A stretch of 5,160 nt of DNA from Hallerella sp963629575. Lineage in GTDB: Bacteria; Fibrobacterota; Fibrobacteria; Fibrobacterales; Fibrobacteraceae. Position numbers and translations under genes: made by a program. Below are positions 1 to 5,160 of the stretch, piece by piece; positions within the stretch are counted from its first letter, which is position 1; every line of letters begins with the position of its first letter. Under the pieces are notes generated by a model, which saw only the letters and a program-made list of their open reading frames with translations, did no database searches and was not told the DNA's origin. Location: positions 1 to 5,160 of the forward strand of contig CAVGIM010000075.1 of the NCBI GenBank assembly GCA_963629575.1. Direction: 5' to 3'.

Positions 1-44
1 TTCGCAGACGTTTAGGTTCAAATGTAAAGCGGATCGCTCTGCGT

Positions 45-79
45 CTCTAAGCTCTAAGTTCTCCCGACTAAACTCTGAT
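45..79. repeat. Degenerate heptamer tandem tract
   Basis: Two perfect tandem copies of CTCTAAG (45-51, 52-58) are followed in the same 7-base phase by TTCTCCC, GACTAAA and CTCTGAT. All five units carry CT at their third and fourth bases. The tract sits in the gene-free stretch downstream of mscL. Only the first two copies are exact, so the last three units could be chance. I see no gene or RNA in 1-98. Confidence 0.4.
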
Positions 80-80
80 A

Positions 81-100
81 AGCCTTTCGGCCAAAAGGCT
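81..100 (-). terminator. Hairpin overlapping the mscL stop, possible terminator
   Basis: AGCCTTT (81-87) pairs with AAAGGCT (94-100) to give a 7-bp stem with a 6-base loop. The stem begins inside the mscL stop codon. On the minus strand it is followed by TATCAGAGTTTAG, so it lacks the uridine run of a classic intrinsic terminator. It may instead stabilise the 3' end of the mscL transcript. Confidence 0.35.
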
Positions 101-542
101 ACTTGTTCTTCAGCAAGTCGCGGATCTCGGTAAGGAGGAGTTCTTCCTTCGACGGAGCCGGGGGAGCCGGAGGCGCAGCCGGCGCTTCTTCCTGCTTCCG
201 CATGTTCTGCATAAATCCCAGAAACTTCTTCATCACCAGGAACACGACGACAGCCACAATCAGAAAATCGACAACGCCGCCGATAAAGCTTCCATAAGGA
301 ATCGTCACGCCCGCAGCCGTCGTATAGGCTAGCGCCTTTAATCCTTCTCCGGCATCCTTCGCCCCGCCCATCGCGATAAGAGCCGTCACACCGGGCATCA
401 CGATATCGTTTACGAACGATGTGACGATTTTTCCAAAGGCACCGCCGATGATCACGCCTATCGCCATATCGACAATGTTTCCCTTGAACGCAAACGCCTT
501 GAATTCTTCGATGAGGCTTGTCGCCTTTCCTTTAATGCCCAT
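99..542 (-). CDS. mscL: Large-conductance mechanosensitive channel MscL
   Basis: This is a 147-residue inner-membrane channel that opens under membrane tension to release solutes during hypo-osmotic shock. The usual family order is visible: an N-terminal amphipathic helix (about residues 8-20, EEFKAFAFKGN), the pore-lining first membrane helix with GVIIGGAFGKIV (29-40), a periplasmic loop (about 55-82), a second membrane helix (about 86-108), a Pro/Ala linker (119-130), and the C-terminal helix with KEELLLTEIRDLLKNK, which closely resembles the E. coli bundle helix. I chose the ATG at 542 because AAAGGAG lies a few bases upstream. An in-frame ATG at 599 would add 19 residues not expected in this family and would remove the usual start context. 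The gene is divergent from the permease on the plus strand. Length and motifs are complete, and nothing looks broken. Confidence 0.97.
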   Translation of the reverse strand: MGIKGKATSLIEEFKAFAFKGNIVDMAIGVIIGGAFGKIVTSFVNDIVMPGVTALIAMGGAKDAGEGLKALAYTTAAGVTIPYGSFIGGVVDFLIVAVVVFLVMKKFLGFMQNMRKQEEAPAAPPAPPAPSKEELLLTEIRDLLKNK

Positions 543-584
543 ACCGGACTCCTTTGTGAATTTTAAAACAAGAATAAATTTTTT
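543..584. promoter_or_regulatory. Short AT-rich divergent intergenic region
   Basis: The 42 bases between the divergent mscL and permease starts must carry signals for both genes unless promoters lie inside the coding regions. The centre (561-584) is almost pure A/T. TAAAAT on the minus strand is a -10-like match, but it lies almost on the mscL ribosome binding site. TTGTGA (554-559) with TAAATT (575-580) on the plus strand has a short 15-base spacer. No assignment is firm. Confidence 0.35.
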
Positions 585-1490
585 ATGGCGAATTGGCACG
601 ATTGCTATCTTTGGACTATGTTTTGGGTCACACTCGCACTAGGATCCGCCCTGTTTCTGGGCTTTTACGACATCGCAAAAAAGAAGGCCCTTACCGGGAA
701 CGCGGTCTTGCCGGTGCTCTTTTTCGTGAGCCTCACCTGTGCGGCGATCCTTTCTCCCGCCTATTTTCTCGGGCAGATCCCCTCTCTTTCCGCAAGCGAA
801 CATCTCGAGCTTCTCTTCAAGGCGGCAATCGTCACCGCGAGCTGGGTGTTTACCTTTCACGCCGTTTCGAGACTTCCGCTGAGCATCACCGCTCCCGTAC
901 GAGCGAGCGCGCCGATATTCACCATCGCCATGGCTGTCGCCTTCATGGGAGAACGTCCAAGTTCCTTCGAATGGCTGGGCATCGGAATTTCCCTTGCCGG
1001 GTACTTTGCCATGAGCGTCGCTTCGCGGAAGGAGACCGGGCATTTCTTTACGAACCTCTGGATTCTTTCCATGTTCTTCGGGACATTCCTCGGATCGGTC
1101 AGCGGCGTCTATGACAAGTTCCTGCTGCAGCGCGAAAAGCTAGACCCTCTCGCCATCCAATTCTTCTACAACATCTACATGGCGATGCTCCAAGGGATCC
1201 TCATTCTTGTTTCGCGCCTTTTGAAAAAGGGAGCGCCTTCCAAGACGCGTTTCCGGTTTCGACCGGTCATTCTCGCCGTGGGCGTTTTTCTCGTCGCCGC
1301 GGACAGGCTCTACTTTCTCGCCGTTCACGATCCCGACGCGCTCATTTCGGTCGTCACTATCATCCGGCGTTCCAATGTCCTCATCAGTTTTCTCGGCGGG
1401 CTTTTCTTCTTTCACGAAAGGCGTTCCGCGCTCAAGAACCTGTCGATGGCGGGCATTCTCCTCGGGATTTTCTGCTTTGCGATGAACTGA
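585..1490 (+). CDS. EamA/DMT-superfamily permease
   Basis: This is a 301-residue, very hydrophobic protein with about ten predicted membrane helices (roughly 13-30, 41-62, 77-94, 100-120, 127-146, 157-178, 188-211, 227-247, 254-276, 283-301). It matches the drug/metabolite transporter superfamily of inner-membrane exporters. Internal duplication, typical of EamA proteins, can be read directly: GFYDIAKKK (26-34) parallels GVYDKFLLQ (174-182), and FMGER (120-124) plus its following helix parallels FFHER (275-279) plus the last helix. The substrate cannot be told from sequence. Neither start has a clear Shine-Dalgarno. The ATG at 585 follows an AT-rich stretch. The in-frame ATG at 618 would give 290 residues beginning MFWVTLALG, right at the first helix, and is equally plausible. 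The gene ends 3 bp before the stop of the convergent SIR2-like gene. Confidence 0.88.
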   Translation: MANWHDCYLWTMFWVTLALGSALFLGFYDIAKKKALTGNAVLPVLFFVSLTCAAILSPAYFLGQIPSLSASEHLELLFKAAIVTASWVFTFHAVSRLPLSITAPVRASAPIFTIAMAVAFMGERPSSFEWLGIGISLAGYFAMSVASRKETGHFFTNLWILSMFFGTFLGSVSGVYDKFLLQREKLDPLAIQFFYNIYMAMLQGILILVSRLLKKGAPSKTRFRFRPVILAVGVFLVAADRLYFLAVHDPDALISVVTIIRRSNVLISFLGGLFFFHERRSALKNLSMAGILLGIFCFAMN

Positions 1491-1493
1491 TCG

Positions 1494-2483
1494 CTACGCG
1501 CCGAACATTTCCGTCAAAAAATCCTTCGCGTCTTCGCACTTTACGACCTCTTTTCCGAAAAGCCGTACAAGGCGCGCCACGGAAGCGTCGCCTTCCCGTT
1601 CAAAAACGACAACTTTCCGAATCCGGTCCCGATGCTTGAGCAAAAAAGGCAGGCTGTTGCCGTCCGTCTGCGGAAATCCGTAGCCAATGACAAAAATTTC
1701 GTCCGCGCCGGCAAGATAGTAGTCCGCTTTCGCCCAGATAACGTTGAAAAGGCTCCCTTTCAAGAAAGATTCCTTCGCATGGGCCATCGGAATGAAAATC
1801 GGGTTGTCCTTTTCGTACATCGGAAAGCTGCGGTCGCCACGTTCGACGCGGCAGACGTTCTTCAAGTCGAATTCCTCGCCCGCGCCCTTGACCGAATACC
1901 AGTTCAGCGATCCGTGCAACTTCAAGAGATCGATTGTCCGCGCACGATTTCCGCCATCCGCCGACCGATCCGCGCGCTCCATGTTCACGCCGTAATCGAC
2001 CGAAGTCGTCTGGAACAGAAACGGATCATGCAAGATCTGGTCTTCGAGAAGCGTATCGTAGTTGAACGAAAGGATCAGATTGTCGCGCCGAGAACACTGG
2101 CAATCGTTCGACACGGACGCAAGGAACCTGGAAAGCAGGGAAGACGCCTGCAGAGAAAGCGGGGCAGTCCGCCGCATGGACATCGCGATAAAGCGCAAAA
2201 GTTCAAACCGGAGTTCCGCATTGCGGAGGCGGTCCGCTTCGCTCGGAAAGATCTGCGCCGCGAGGATGTGCGTCGCGACCGATTCGATTTTCATGTATTC
2301 GGGTTCGCCACGGCACAGTTCGCGCAGCCAGCGGCAGTAATTCCGCAGAGCGAGACATTCCTCTCCGATTCCATCGGGAATGCGGGCATTCAGGTCCTTG
2401 AGCGTCGGCATCTCGGGAGAAAAGGACTTGCTGAACCCGGAACCCACCAGAAAGACGCGACGATAGTTATCCGCAGAACCCAG
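1494..2483 (-). CDS. SIR2-like (sirtuin-fold) protein, probable NAD-binding enzyme
   Basis: This is a single-domain protein of about 329 residues with the SIR2 Rossmann-fold signature. It shows a first strand plus glycine loop VFLVGSGFSKSF (10-21), NLILSFNYDTLLED (135-148) with the usual Asn/Asp, LLKLHGSLNWY (186-196) carrying the probable catalytic His190, and a C-terminal VIGYGFPQTD (265-274). Family members bind NAD+ and act as deacylases or NAD+ hydrolases. SIR2-like NADases occur in several anti-phage systems, but a defence role here is only inferred. No zinc-finger cysteine quartet is evident. Start choice is unusual. The only ATG/GTG/TTG near the 5' end is the GTG at 2447, which would cut away the first beta strand. 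The CTG at 2483 has AAGGAGG 4 bases upstream, 22 bp after the dksA-like stop, and restores the strand. The fold is confident; the start and function are less so. Confidence 0.85.
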   Translation of the reverse strand: MGSADNYRRVFLVGSGFSKSFSPEMPTLKDLNARIPDGIGEECLALRNYCRWLRELCRGEPEYMKIESVATHILAAQIFPSEADRLRNAELRFELLRFIAMSMRRTAPLSLQASSLLSRFLASVSNDCQCSRRDNLILSFNYDTLLEDQILHDPFLFQTTSVDYGVNMERADRSADGGNRARTIDLLKLHGSLNWYSVKGAGEEFDLKNVCRVERGDRSFPMYEKDNPIFIPMAHAKESFLKGSLFNVIWAKADYYLAGADEIFVIGYGFPQTDGNSLPFLLKHRDRIRKVVVFEREGDASVARLVRLFGKEVVKCEDAKDFLTEMFGA

Positions 2484-2487
2484 AACG

Positions 2488-2494
2488 CCTCCTT
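2488..2494 (-). promoter_or_regulatory. Strong ribosome binding site of the SIR2-like gene
   Basis: The minus strand reads AAGGAGG here, a near-perfect anti-16S match, followed by four bases (CGTT) and then an in-frame CTG. No ATG, GTG or TTG in the right frame lies between the upstream in-frame stop (2562-2564) and 2447, so this site argues for initiation at the CTG. Its first bases also pair in a small hairpin (2491-2504). Confidence 0.65.
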
Positions 2495-2504
2495 GCGCGC
2501 AAAG
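2491..2504 (-). other. Small RNA hairpin overlapping the SIR2-like gene's ribosome binding site
   Basis: The transcript can fold CUUUG (2504-2500) against CAAGG (2495-2491), with one G-U pair and a CGCG loop. The core is the 10-base palindrome TTGCGCGCAA. The 3' arm contains the first half of AAGGAGG, and the 5' arm begins right after the dksA-like stop codon. A ribosome terminating on dksA would cover or melt it, which fits translational coupling. It is short, so stability is uncertain. Confidence 0.35.
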
Positions 2505-2505
2505 C

Positions 2506-2973
2506 CTACTTTGCGGAAGCCTGCTCGCGGCGTTGCTGTTCCACGAACATGCGCGCCATTTCTATCCGGTTTTCCTCGCGTTCCCGCTTCTTTGTCTCGG
2601 ATTTGCAATCCACGCACTTCGTCGCGGTCGGAACGGCCTCCAGGCGCGCCTTCGGAATCAGCTTCTGGCAAACCTTGCAAACGCCGTAGGTCCCGTCTTC
2701 GATTCGCTTTAGCGCCTCTTCCAGATAGATCAGATACTTTCCGTCCCGGGCGGCGAGGTCGAAGTTCGTTTCCAGGGAATTGTAATCCGAAGCGACATCG
2801 GCAAGATGGGTCGCGTAGCCGGCGGTTTCCCCGCCCTGGTCCCGCTGCCCCTGGAACGACTCGTTGCCGGCGACATTTCCCTGTGCATTTACCAGCTGAC
2901 GACGACGTTCAAGAAGCAAGTTCTTGAAATAGTCCAAGTCCTTTTGGCTCATCTTTCGCTTTTTTTCGGCCAT
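2506..2973 (-). CDS. DksA/TraR-family zinc-finger transcriptional regulator
   Basis: This 155-residue protein belongs to the family that inserts into the RNA polymerase secondary channel and, with ppGpp in DksA, adjusts initiation during starvation. The C4 zinc finger is intact: Cys99-x2-Cys102-x17-Cys120-x2-Cys123, followed by KSETKKREREE in a basic/acidic helix. The coiled-coil arms (about 8-35 and 64-95) flank a tip with HLADVASD (56-63), whose Asp59 and Asp63 stand roughly where E. coli DksA has its DxxD tip acids. The linker GTYGVCKVCQK and the RLEAVPTATKCVDC stretch match the family closely. The ATG at 2973 has GAGGAAA about 6 bases upstream. The gene lies 22 bp before the SIR2-like gene on the same strand and probably heads that transcript. 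Whether it is the true DksA or a paralogue cannot be decided here, so no symbol is given. Confidence 0.93.
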   Translation of the reverse strand: MAEKKRKMSQKDLDYFKNLLLERRRQLVNAQGNVAGNESFQGQRDQGGETAGYATHLADVASDYNSLETNFDLAARDGKYLIYLEEALKRIEDGTYGVCKVCQKLIPKARLEAVPTATKCVDCKSETKKREREENRIEMARMFVEQQRREQASAK

Positions 2974-2994
2974 ACCGGTTTCCTCTCTAAGAGC

Positions 2995-3017
2995 GCCCTG
3001 GATTGGGCATTTTGCCC
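2995..3017 (-). promoter_or_regulatory. Competing hairpins in the dksA-like gene leader
   Basis: The leader can form GGGCA (3017-3013)/TGCCC (3009-3005) with a 3-base loop. Alternatively it can form GCCC (3008-3005)/GGGC (2998-2995) with a 6-base loop. The middle GCCC is shared, so the two hairpins exclude each other. They sit between the candidate promoter and the ribosome binding site. The stems are only 4-5 bp, so a regulatory role is speculative. Confidence 0.25.
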
Positions 3018-3033
3018 CCTTAAAGTATTCTTT

Positions 3034-3062
3034 TTTATTCGAAACCGAACAGATTTTGTAAA
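3034..3062 (-). promoter_or_regulatory. Candidate sigma70-type promoter for the dksA-like/SIR2-like genes
   Basis: The minus strand shows TTTACA (3062-3057, five of six -35 bases), a 17-base spacer, and AATAAA (3039-3034, four of six -10 bases). This puts transcription start near 3027, about 50 bases ahead of the dksA-like ATG. The region is AT-rich compared with the flanking genes. There is no experimental support. Confidence 0.45.
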
Positions 3063-3069
3063 AAAAGTT

Positions 3070-4035
3070 TCACCCCGGGCAGGCAACCCTAAAATCCGCG
3101 CCAAAGAGAAGCTCGACAAAACGTCCGGGTCCGATTTCAATCAGCTCCCGATGATGGTTCAGAACGTCGGGTTCGGAAGTCATCGGTTCGAGGGCGACGG
3201 AGTCGTTTTCCGGTGGGGTATAGATTTGGATGCCGCGAAAGAGCCCCTTGCCCGTCTTCTGCCAGACATCGATGCGGTTGCCGCTTTCCGGGTCCGAGAG
3301 CGTCACCGTTTCGCGTTCCGAACATTCCGCGCCAAAGGCGAAGTAATCGTTGATGAACGTGTCGCCAAGAGGCGCCTTTCCGTCAAGGCGACCTTCCTCT
3401 TCGAAGCGTCCCGTGGGAATATCCGCCGAATCGAGAATCGCGCGACGACATTTCGGGAGAAAAAGCGCAAGCGACCCGCGTTTCTTTCCGAGCGTGAAGT
3501 AGGGATGAAATCCCTCCGCATAGGGGAGCGTTTCCCTTCCCGTATTCTCCACGATGGACTTTACCGAAAAGGATTTGCCGGAAAACGAATAGATGTTGGT
3601 TATCTTGTATGTAAACGGGAACCCCGGATTTCCGTAGAAGTCGCGCACAAGCGAAAGCTTCGCCGATTCGCCGTCCGAAGAAAATTCCTTCATTCGCCAC
3701 GGCAGCACGTTCAGAAAACCGTGCAGCGCGTGAGGCGCCCAGCTCACGTTGTTCACCAGCCGATACGACTTGCCGTTCCAGTTCCACGCCGCGTTTGCCG
3801 TGCGACCGGGAAAAGGCGAAAGGCAGACGCCCGCATTCGTATCGGCATGGATCTTTCGGAATGTTTCCGCGTCGCGGTAGCCAAAAAGCAGATCGAGCGT
3901 CTTTCCCGAAGAGGGAATTCGCCACGCGTTCAGTCCCGCGCCGAATCCCGCAAGGATTTCCAGTTCGCAGTCGTCTGCGTGGATGATGTATCGGTCGGCG
4001 GTTCCAAGCGGTTTCGATTCGAGGGAAAAGCGCAT
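3070..4035 (-). CDS. Aldose 1-epimerase-like protein (galactose mutarotase fold)
   Basis: This 321-residue protein, with no signal peptide, is probably cytoplasmic and interconverts alpha and beta anomers of a sugar such as glucose or galactose. Family landmarks occur in order: CLSPFPGRTANA with Arg78 (71-82), WNGKSYRL (86-93), HALHGF with His102 and His105, GFHPYF with the probable catalytic acid His177 (175-180), FINDYF (227-232), and ALEPMT with the probable catalytic base Glu283, followed by the conserved-type PDVLN (289-293). Length is normal for the family (about 290-350). The ATG at 4035 is preceded by GGAG about 10 bases upstream. It lies 43 bp downstream of the res stop on the same strand and 96 bp upstream of the dksA-like gene. 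Substrate specificity cannot be read; it could act on a free or a phosphorylated hexose. No partner sugar genes are in the window. Confidence 0.9.
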   Translation of the reverse strand: MRFSLESKPLGTADRYIIHADDCELEILAGFGAGLNAWRIPSSGKTLDLLFGYRDAETFRKIHADTNAGVCLSPFPGRTANAAWNWNGKSYRLVNNVSWAPHALHGFLNVLPWRMKEFSSDGESAKLSLVRDFYGNPGFPFTYKITNIYSFSGKSFSVKSIVENTGRETLPYAEGFHPYFTLGKKRGSLALFLPKCRRAILDSADIPTGRFEEEGRLDGKAPLGDTFINDYFAFGAECSERETVTLSDPESGNRIDVWQKTGKGLFRGIQIYTPPENDSVALEPMTSEPDVLNHHRELIEIGPGRFVELLFGADFRVACPG

Positions 4036-4055
4036 CGTCTAGATTCTCCGGATTC

Positions 4056-4061
4056 AATATA
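4056..4061 (-). promoter_or_regulatory. Possible -10 element for the epimerase gene
   Basis: TATATT on the minus strand lies in the 43-bp gap between res and the epimerase gene. A GTGACG 15 bases further upstream is a four-of-six -35 match, but the spacer is short and it overlaps the res stop. Transcription would begin almost at the GGAG. This is weak, and read-through from res is the alternative. Confidence 0.2.
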
Positions 4062-4078
4062 GAATTTGGTCGCGCTCG

Positions 4079-5160
4079 TCACTTCATGACTTTTTCGAGA
4101 AGGCTCTGGTAGCTGTCCGCCACGTCATAGACGACATCTCCGCGGCTAATCGCCTTGAAGTGTTCCCGGGCGCAGTGGATCTTCGACTCTTCGATGAGGC
4201 GCAGCTGCATCGAATTCATGGAGCCCTTTGTCTCCGCCACAAAATAAATGTGCTTTACCGTGCCTTCATAGAAGGCTATCGCCCAGTCCGGGTTATAGCG
4301 GCCAACCGGCGTGGAGATGTAAAATCCATCCGGAAGCTTCACATAGACCGCAACACTTGTATTCGTATCCAGTTCCGCAGCAAACTTCCGCTCGTTCGTT
4401 GAATCGTAAACGATGTGATCATACAAGTGCTTTTTCGCCTTCATGGCGTTCACGTCCAAGCGTCCCTTGAGAGTCGGGTCGGTAAAGACATCCGTGCCAT
4501 AATGGTCATCCATCACATCGTAGGTGATGTGTTCAATGATCGCCGTCGCCTTTTCGTCATTGACGAGCGTCGCGGCCTTTGCGATAAACTCTTCCGGATT
4601 ATCCTTGAACTGGTTAAATACGCTCGGCTGGATACCCTTCAAAATCCGAATAACCGCCTTGCGGGTAAGCCCTGTTTCTTCGACAAGTTTACCGATAAGA
4701 TCATATTTCACGTTGGAGCTGGCAGCGATGGCACGCCCATAGCTTGCGGATTTTTCCTTTTTAAAGGAATCGCCAGATACCAGTTCTTTCTTGGATTGAA
4801 TCACCTCCATGGTTCCGGATTCCACCTTGAAGAAGACTTTGGGAACGCGTAGCTTTTGATCTAGAGACCGAATCGCCTTGCGTATCAGTTCATCCGTATC
4901 AAAATCAACTACATAGGTGGATTTTGCATTGATTTTCGCCCACAGTGCCTTGAATTCCGGCATCGCAAGCTTATTTTCATCCACATGCAGTTCTACATTG
5001 TTGCTACGGGCATTTTCCGGCATCATGGACTTGCTGTCGTAGATGGAATCAATGATCTCAATGACAGATGCGGCGGAGTCCGCCACTTCTTCTGCAATCT
5101 TGATCTCATTGTTTGCCTTGTCGGCGTAGTATTTATCCGTGAGATTGCCCTTCTTGTCGA
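4079..5160 (-). CDS. res: Type III restriction endonuclease subunit Res, C-terminal part (runs off the right edge)
   Basis: The frame is open from the TGA at 4079-4081 to the window end, giving about 359 residues. This is the C-terminal third of a protein usually near 950-1000 residues. The full enzyme, with the Mod methyltransferase, translocates on and cuts DNA lacking methylation. The helicase motifs would lie outside the window. Visible here are the post-helicase linker (DKYYADKANN), YVVDFDTDELIRKAI, an HTH-like LVEETGLTRKAVIRILKG, and the PD-(D/E)xK nuclease core: NPDWAI with its Asp at 4286-4288, then VAETKG with Glu at 4232-4234 and Lys at 4226-4228. The catalytic triad is therefore intact. 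A GTG at 5084-5086 is internal, because the frame continues upstream without a stop. Sampled stretches are nearer 42-47% G+C, against 62-65% in the epimerase gene. res is usually the last gene of mod-res, so mod should lie to the right. Confidence 0.93.
   Translation of the reverse strand, partial: DKKGNLTDKYYADKANNEIKIAEEVADSAASVIEIIDSIYDSKSMMPENARSNNVELHVDENKLAMPEFKALWAKINAKSTYVVDFDTDELIRKAIRSLDQKLRVPKVFFKVESGTMEVIQSKKELVSGDSFKKEKSASYGRAIAASSNVKYDLIGKLVEETGLTRKAVIRILKGIQPSVFNQFKDNPEEFIAKAATLVNDEKATAIIEHITYDVMDDHYGTDVFTDPTLKGRLDVNAMKAKKHLYDHIVYDSTNERKFAAELDTNTSVAVYVKLPDGFYISTPVGRYNPDWAIAFYEGTVKHIYFVAETKGSMNSMQLRLIEESKIHCAREHFKAISRGDVVYDVADSYQSLLEKVMK

Noticed and set aside
593..1114. 173-residue plus-strand frame inside the permease gene
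   Set aside because: Out-of-frame shadow of the permease; very Arg-rich and without membrane or domain features.
1632..2927. 431-residue open frame on the plus strand, antisense to the SIR2-like and dksA-like genes
   Set aside because: The translation is rich in Arg, Pro and Gln with no recognisable domain, and it overlaps two well-supported genes. It is a by-product of GC-rich codon use.
3060..3066. Seven-T run just after the epimerase stop, as an intrinsic terminator
   Set aside because: I could not find a convincing GC-rich stem directly upstream. The run also overlaps the -35-like element of the next gene.
2806..4062. 418-residue open frame on the plus strand, antisense to the epimerase gene and the dksA-like 5' end
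   Set aside because: Arg/Lys-rich low-information sequence with no family features, and the opposite strand encodes a clear epimerase.
4415..4852. 145-residue plus-strand frame antisense to res
   Set aside because: No recognisable features, and the minus strand carries conserved type III Res motifs.
5084..5086. GTG as the start of a complete 335-residue gene
   Set aside because: The frame stays open to the window edge (24 more codons) and continues Res-like sequence, so this valine is internal to a larger protein.

Overview
The window looks like bacterial chromosome from the FCB side of the tree. A Fibrobacter-like organism is my best guess, from the protein flavour (a DksA/TraR regulator with an ADVASD tip, an EamA permease starting with a GFYDIAKKK helix) and mid-50s GC in the left part. 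This assignment is inference, not proof. Gene packing is dense and every gene but one is on the minus strand.

Layout, left to right. Positions 1-98 hold no gene, only a degenerate heptamer tract and a small hairpin touching the mscL stop. mscL (minus) encodes the large-conductance mechanosensitive channel and is divergent from an EamA/DMT-type permease (plus). The permease converges with a SIR2-like protein (minus), with 3 bp between their stop codons. The SIR2-like gene lies 22 bp downstream of a DksA/TraR-type zinc-finger regulator (minus), so the two probably share a transcript. Upstream of that pair are a promoter-like sequence and a structured leader, then an aldose 1-epimerase-like gene (minus). 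The right end is the C-terminal part of a type III restriction endonuclease subunit (Res, minus), which runs off the window edge. Its methyltransferase partner (mod) would be expected further right.

How the genes relate. mscL, the permease and the epimerase are ordinary housekeeping or transport genes with no evident shared pathway. The most interesting part is the dksA-like/SIR2-like pair. The SIR2-like protein keeps the NAD-fold and catalytic-type motifs (GSGFS, FNYD, LHGSLNW). Its N-terminal beta strand can only be translated whole from a CTG codon, which has a strong AAGGAGG just before it. A small RNA hairpin overlaps that ribosome binding site next to the dksA-like stop, which suggests translational coupling. 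With the type III Res gene about 1.6 kb away and visibly more AT-rich than its neighbours, the right half could be the edge of a defence region. That functional reading is inference.
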